Shown: positions 59,344-64,000 of the stretch, one piece after another
How the letters are laid out: each line of letters begins with the position of its first letter
Numbering within the stretch: the first letter of the stretch is position 1
Source of the DNA: Lycium barbarum
Taxonomy: Eukaryota; Streptophyta; Magnoliopsida; Solanales; Solanaceae
NCBI RefSeq assembly: GCF_019175385.1
Contig: NC_083339.1
Span: 81,828,120 to 81,892,119 of the forward strand
Direction of reading: 5' to 3'
Length of the DNA stretch: 64,000 nucleotides
Program-made: the position numbers and the translations under genes
The notes under the pieces: model-generated
What the model saw: the letters and a program-made list of their open reading frames with translations, nothing else
Databases searched by the model: none
Told to the model about the DNA's origin: nothing

Positions 59344-61485
59344 TGTTATGTCCCGTGTTTTTCGTATGATTGAAAATCGAGAAATAATTACGACTTGTGT
59401 GTTGTAAGGATATGATTTGATTTTTGTGAATATGACTATGTTGGTTATGGAATCTTTAATATTAAGACATCGGGGAAGGCCGAGGGTAAATTTGGAATTT
59501 CGGAAATTAGTTTCGGGAATTACAAAACGGGTCGTTTTATGAATTGGGCCAAGAAAAATATAACACAAATGAGGCCCAAGAATTCTTGAAGGGGCCGGCC
59601 AAAGGCCAAAGCCCAACCCATTTTTATTGTCATGTGTTGAGCACATGACTTATACAATTGGATATATATCACTTCACACTTAGAATTTATCAAGAAAAAA
59701 ATCACATTTCCACTTTGACTCAAAAGAGAGCTCTCGGCCGAAGGAGAGAAAAGGAGAAAGAAAGATTTTCCAAGCTTTGTTGTTTAGCAAAAATTCTTGT
59801 TCTTCCCATAGTTGTGAAGTACTCAAGGCCCTCTTCAACGGGGTATAATTAGTTTGGCACAAGAACCTCGTTTGCGACAAGTCGGAAATTCAAGAAAAGG
59901 TAAGAATTTTGCCCCTCTAATGTTATAGAATTGGTATGAATGTGTTAATGATTGAGAATAGACGAGAATTTCGTAGTTTTAATGTGTGTGTGAAACCGTG
60001 GGTGTATGTATACTTGGTGTTGTGGCCGTGTGCCCTAGGAGGAAGAAGGAATATGAATTTGATCTTGTTTAGTTGGCATAATGTGTTGTTGTGATTCTTG
60101 TGTCGTAAATGATTGATTGATGAATTAAATTGGCGTTGGGAAAATGATTTTGGATATTATCGGAAAGCGTATACCTTTGGTATCATTATGTATATCATTG
60201 TATATTTAGGGTGCTAGAGACTTTAAATATGAATTTATAATGATGTTAATGAATTCGGAATGAAACGACGTGAGTTAGAATGTTCGTCGTGAATTGTTGA
60301 TGTTTTGAAGAATTATGGAAAGTAATGGATTTTGGGGAAATTTCGTGTTTGGCTTGGATTGTAGTTAGGATGTGATTGTATAAGTTTGAATGAGGAAATG
60401 AATACAATTATGTAGATATAGAATTGGGGTTTTGGAAGTTTGAATGAAAGTTGCCAACTTAAGTAATAAAGTTGAACTTTGAACCTAGAGTGGTTTGATT
60501 ATTGCTTGTGTTGTTTGTTGATGTGTGGGCTGTTGTTATTGATATATTTTGAGCCGAGCTAAGTCTCGGGGATGTTTGATTTATAGGGGAAATGCTGCCG
60601 AAATTTCGGTATGCAAAAATGAAGTTAATGGCATTTTTAGCCTAAAAATCTCAATTGGTAACTTTGGCCATTTGCAGATTTCAGGCGAAACGGGACTGGA
60701 CTTTTGGGAGAGCATACGACATTTGTGAGGTATGTAAAGTTCCCTACTCCTTCATTTGGCATGACCTAGTATCCTAGGCGAATATTGGAACTTCCGGAGC
60801 ATTTCTGCTCCTCGAAACCCGATCCACAGAAAAGTTACTATTCATGCAATTCAATTGAAGCCTAAGGGCTCTATTTTGGCTAGAATGCCACCACTCGTCC
60901 GAAACCTATCAAAATGTGGTCGGGTAACCTAGAAACGATTATGTATGACCTTTGGCATATAAATGTTTGTAAAAATATGTTCGCCACCTCACTTTGACTC
61001 GAGGTGGGCCCGCTACCCCGAAACGCCCTATTTCTCTCATTGGGCTATCTTTGTGAATAGAGTTGGATATACTACTTCTGATTTTTGGAACTTCCTCCTA
61101 CGGGGTATGTTCTGAACATTACGATGCGCCAAGTTATGTTTTGAACTATACGTACTATTTTGGAAACGTTTTGTGAAATGAAACCTTATATCGACTAAGT
61201 ATTCGATTATTTTGTACTATGGAACGATTTGTGAAACTATTATGTTTTGAAGACTATTTTGAAGTATGATTTGCATTTGTTTGCTCACGACTCCGCTCGT
61301 GCCTTATTATGACTTCGTTCACCGGTTCCCGGGCCGGTTTTGATTCGTGCGCCTTATGACAAATTCGGCCGTATGCTGTGTTACGGTTCCCGAGGCTTCG
61401 CCATAGGGCCGGGTTCCGTTTGGAGTTATGCTGTGATATGGCTCGTGATGCGATACGCTCACCTATGATTATGTTTGTGTTTGGG
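59344..61485 (+). mobile_element. array LTR 4, truncated at its 3' side
   Basis: The first 2142 bp of the LTR, ending at GTGTTTGGG. The last part, with the stem-loop and terminal CA, is missing and the sequence passes directly into a minus-strand reverse transcriptase fragment. It carries private changes (for example GGGTTCCGTTTGG near 61412), so it is not a plain copy of LTR 2 or 3. Confidence 0.9.
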
Positions 61486-62333
61486 ATAGAGGAAAACCCT
61501 TCCACGAATCATCTATAGTAACCTGCCAATCCCCGAAAAATACGGACTTTCGTGGGCGTTGTAGGCCTTGGCCAAGTCTTCACAGCCTCAATTTTCTGAG
61601 AATCAACTCGAATTCCATCAGATGAAATAACATGTCCCAAAAAAGTCACAGAATTTAACCAAAACTCGCATTTTGAAAATTTTGCATACAATTCACGAGT
61701 ACGAAGAATCACAAGCACAATGCGTAAATGGTCTGCATGCTCGGATTCTGTCCGAGAATATACCAGAATATCGTCAATAAACACGATCACAAACAGATCT
61801 AAGAGTGGCCTGAATACATTATTCATCAAATTCATAAACACCGCCGGAGCATTAGTCAACCCAAATGACATTACCCGAAATTCATAATGGTCATATCTTG
61901 CTCTGAAGGCTATTTTGGGAATATCTTCTTCTCTAACTCTCACTTGGTGATAACCTGACCTCAGGTCTATTTTGGAAAATCACTTGGCACCCTGTAATTG
62001 GTCAAACAAATCATCGAGTCTTGGTAGCGGATATTTATTCTTTATCATCACCTTATTCAGCTACCTATAATCAATACACATCCGATGGGAACCATCTTTC
62101 TTTCGCACAAATAGGATAGGCGCTCCCCACGGTGATGAACTAGGCCTAATAAACCCCTTCTTAAGCAAATCCTTCAGTTGTGCCTTTAGCTCTTTCAACT
62201 CGGCGGGAGCCATTCGGTAAGGAGGAATAGAAATAGGCTTGGTATCTGGTAGTACATCAATTGCAAAATCAATCTCTCTTTCCGAAGAAAGGCCTAGAAG
62301 TTCATCTGGAAATATATCTAGAAATTCATTCAC
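61486..62333 (-). pseudogene. reverse transcriptase fragment of a Tekay-like element
   Basis: The minus-strand frame, from upstream to downstream, reads [38 protein letters not shown], a stop at 62058, KNKYPLP-type sequence, a stop near 61980, [35 protein letters not shown] and GLAGYYR, ending at the array junction. RNase H and integrase are missing. It is a broken gene: two in-frame stops plus truncation. Confidence 0.88.
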
Positions 62334-62900
62334 TACTGGACGGATTGAAAAGTCGGCGGCTTTGCTTCGGTGTCACGAACTCGGGCTTGGTGATAAATAT
62401 AGCCTTTAGCTATCATCTTCTTCACCTTAAGGTAGGAAATAAACCTACCTCTAAGAGACGCTGTATTACCTTTCCGTTCAAGCAGGGGCTCTCCCGGAAA
62501 CTGAAATCGGACTAATTTTATTCGGCAATCGACATTGGCATAACAAGAAGCCAACTAATCCATACCCATAATCACATCAAAATCTAGCATCTCCAGCTCA
62601 ACTAGGTCAACTTTAGTTTGACCAATCACATACCACAATTATACAATTCTTATATCCTTGTCTAGCTATCACGGGATCACCAACCGAGGTAGATACCTCA
62701 AAAGGTTTAATTGGCTCGGGTTTCACCCCAATACGGCCAGCTATGTAAGGAGTAATATAGGACAACGTAGAATCTGGATCAATCAACGCATAAACATCAT
62801 GAGTGAATATAGTCAATATACCTGTAACCACATCCGGGAGGACTCGAGATTATGGCGTCCGGCTAAAGCATAGATACGGGACTGGGTGCCACCTGAACTG
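62334..62900 (-). pseudogene. protease region and gag C-terminal end of the same element
   Basis: Minus-strand frames 62613-62831 (VYALIDPDSTLSYITPYIAG) and 62333-62554 (ASCYANVDCRIKLVRFQFPG). The active-site block reads DPDS where the other copies have DPGS. A frame change near 62333 separates it from RT, and a stop near 62613 splits it. Upstream only the last gag residues (about 62835-62900) remain before an LTR, so zinc knuckles, most of gag, leader and PBS are deleted. Confidence 0.85.
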
Positions 62901-64000
62901 CACGACCCAGCTAGGGGCCGTGATGGGTACCCGGGGCTGACCACTGAGCACCGCTCGTTCTACTACTCATCATACTCATTAAGCCTCCTTTTTCGTTCAT
63001 AATCTCATAATCATAAGAAAATCATTTTTCATTAAAGAACATAAATACTTTTATATACATAAGCCCTTTGGCTATCAAAAGATAATGTACACATGTCTAC
63101 ATATATACAGTAGTGACCTTGTGAGACCATATAACCCACACATACGTATCTACGAGCCTCTACTAGAGTACTAGACATATGGACGGGACAAGACCCCGTC
63201 GTGCCCAAAATACTTATACATATATATATATACAAAGTATAAACCCGATTAGCACCTCCGGAATAATGGAGTGCTTCTGCAAATCTGCTGATAGCTCCTA
63301 AAGGTCTGCGTCGTCTCCCTGTCTACCTGTGGGCATGAACACAACGTCCAAAGAAAACGGACGTCAGTATGAATATTGTACAGAGTATGTAAGGCATGAA
63401 TGAAACAAACATAATAGAGAAATCATAAGTAATGAGGTGAAGGCAAAACCTGCGCGACCTTTAAGGATGAATACATTTCATACATATATCACATATACAT
63501 AATCGTCGTACATGAAACATCATAGCGTATGCATCATCATGTCATATAATTCATCATCGTAGTGCCGTAGCTTCTCATACACATAAAACATTATCCTTAT
63601 TCGGCCACGTAGGGCTCGACAATATCCGTATTCGGCCACATGGTGGCTCGACAGTATCCGTATTCGGCCACGTTGTGGCTCGACAATATCACATATATAT
63701 CTTCCATATTCGGCCACGTAGTGGCTCGACCATATCACATGCATCATACAAGGATCAATATATCTCATCATTATCATGGCCATCACATACATCTTATAAG
63801 CTTATCGTAACCTTTCATTAATGCACACATTTAAAATTTAAAGACAATCTATGAAAATCACATTGTATTCGTAGCACGAATTTCGTATAAGTATCGCATG
63901 ATAGTCTTTATAATCTTTAGGCTTAAGCTCATCATTTCCATTATCATTTCTATAGCGTATCTCTTACCTTTATCTCACATGTAATCCTTTATGAACATAG
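62901..64000 (-). mobile_element. partial LTR joined to internal sequence, runs off the right edge
   Basis: It begins CACGACCCAGCTAGGGGCCG, matching the reversed LTR end at 14717 apart from the first bases, and continues with the same layout (GCCTCTACTAGAGTACTAGAC, GGACGTCAGTATG, GTATGTAAGGC). Read on the minus strand it is the 5' LTR of the fragment at 61486-62900, joined by a deletion at about 62900. The stem-loop at 63365-63383 is degenerate (CAGTAT/GTACAG). Confidence 0.75.
63599..63738. repeat. minisatellite, four copies of about 31 bp
   Basis: Units of TATTCGGCCACGTAGTGGCT followed by CGACAATATC; the third unit has an extra CACATATATATCTTC spacer. It sits in the LTR. Confidence 0.9.

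Larger units (their letters stand above)
34082..61485 (+). repeat. 27.4-kb tandem array of a non-autonomous Ty3/gypsy element with shared LTRs
   Basis: Five LTR positions and four internal regions alternate head to tail. LTR starts are at 34082 (truncated), 38148, 45666, 53180 and 59344 (truncated); the LTR-to-LTR period is 7518 and 7514 bp for the full units. A PPT ends directly before each of the four downstream LTR starts, and a PBS follows directly after each of the three full LTRs, so every internal LTR is both a 3' and a 5' LTR. Units are nearly identical but distinguishable by substitutions and homopolymer length. Three deletions mark it: 34328 (LTR to internal), 59231 (integrase segment) and the right end at 61485. 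Confidence 0.92.

Noticed and set aside
34082..61485. The array as an assembly duplication artefact
   Set aside because: Units differ in substitutions, poly(A) length and deletions in a non-random grouping, so a simple artefact is unlikely; it cannot be excluded without reads.
63599..63738. CRISPR-like spaced repeats
   Set aside because: Units are contiguous 31-bp minisatellite copies without unique spacers, in a plant LTR.

Overview
The window is a stretch of plant repetitive DNA made almost entirely of nested and rearranged Ty3/gypsy LTR retrotransposons. I see no host gene, no tRNA gene and no CRISPR array. The coding remains belong to chromodomain-bearing Ty3/gypsy elements (Tekay/Del-like: one gag-pol frame ordered gag zinc knuckles, protease, reverse transcriptase, RNase H, integrase, chromodomain-like tail). 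Recognisable priming sites are variants of TGGTATCAGAGC, the complement of the initiator tRNA-Met 3' end. The LTR sequence style suggests a solanaceous eudicot; this is inference and no species can be named from the sequence.

Layout. 1-6715: decayed minus-strand Tekay-like sequence in which one LTR (104-2557) has internal sequence on both sides (leader and PBS at 1-103, broken gag-pol at 2558-6715). 6716-14716: three LTR-like, non-coding, AT-rich segments on the minus strand with several minisatellites. 14717-16728: part of another minus-strand LTR, cut by a plus-strand Tekay-like element. That element runs from 16729 to 34081: 5' LTR (itself split), PBS, a gag-pol frame with nine in-frame stops and no frameshift (28371-33200), PPT and a partial 3' LTR. 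Inside its 5' LTR sits a young minus-strand non-autonomous element (17037-26173) with a 5-bp ATCAC target duplication, 3.1-kb LTRs and a 2.9-kb internal region holding only one acidic ORF.

34082-61485 is the most striking part: a 27.4-kb head-to-tail array of one non-autonomous element, arranged LTR-internal-LTR-internal-LTR-internal-LTR with a shared LTR at every junction (period about 7.5 kb, units nearly identical). Three of its four internal regions carry the same broken integrase-chromodomain remnant. All four, and the element at 17037-26173, carry a block resembling the 3' two thirds of 5S rRNA and a field of 41-bp tandem repeats. The array begins inside the 3' LTR of the plus-strand Tekay-like element and ends abruptly at 61485 against a minus-strand reverse transcriptase-protease fragment (61486-62900) and a further minus-strand LTR (62901-64000).

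Cis-acting parts recur across the families: PBS; a leader hairpin whose loop holds a self-complementary hexamer (GTGCAC or GCGCGC), resembling a retroviral dimerisation kissing loop; an inverted repeat AACATTCG...CGAATGTT just before the polypurine tract; and an LTR stem-loop CAGTAC-7 nt-GTACTG with compensating base changes between families. These elements probably borrow reverse transcriptase and integrase from autonomous relatives, but the array itself looks amplified by unequal LTR recombination rather than by transposition.
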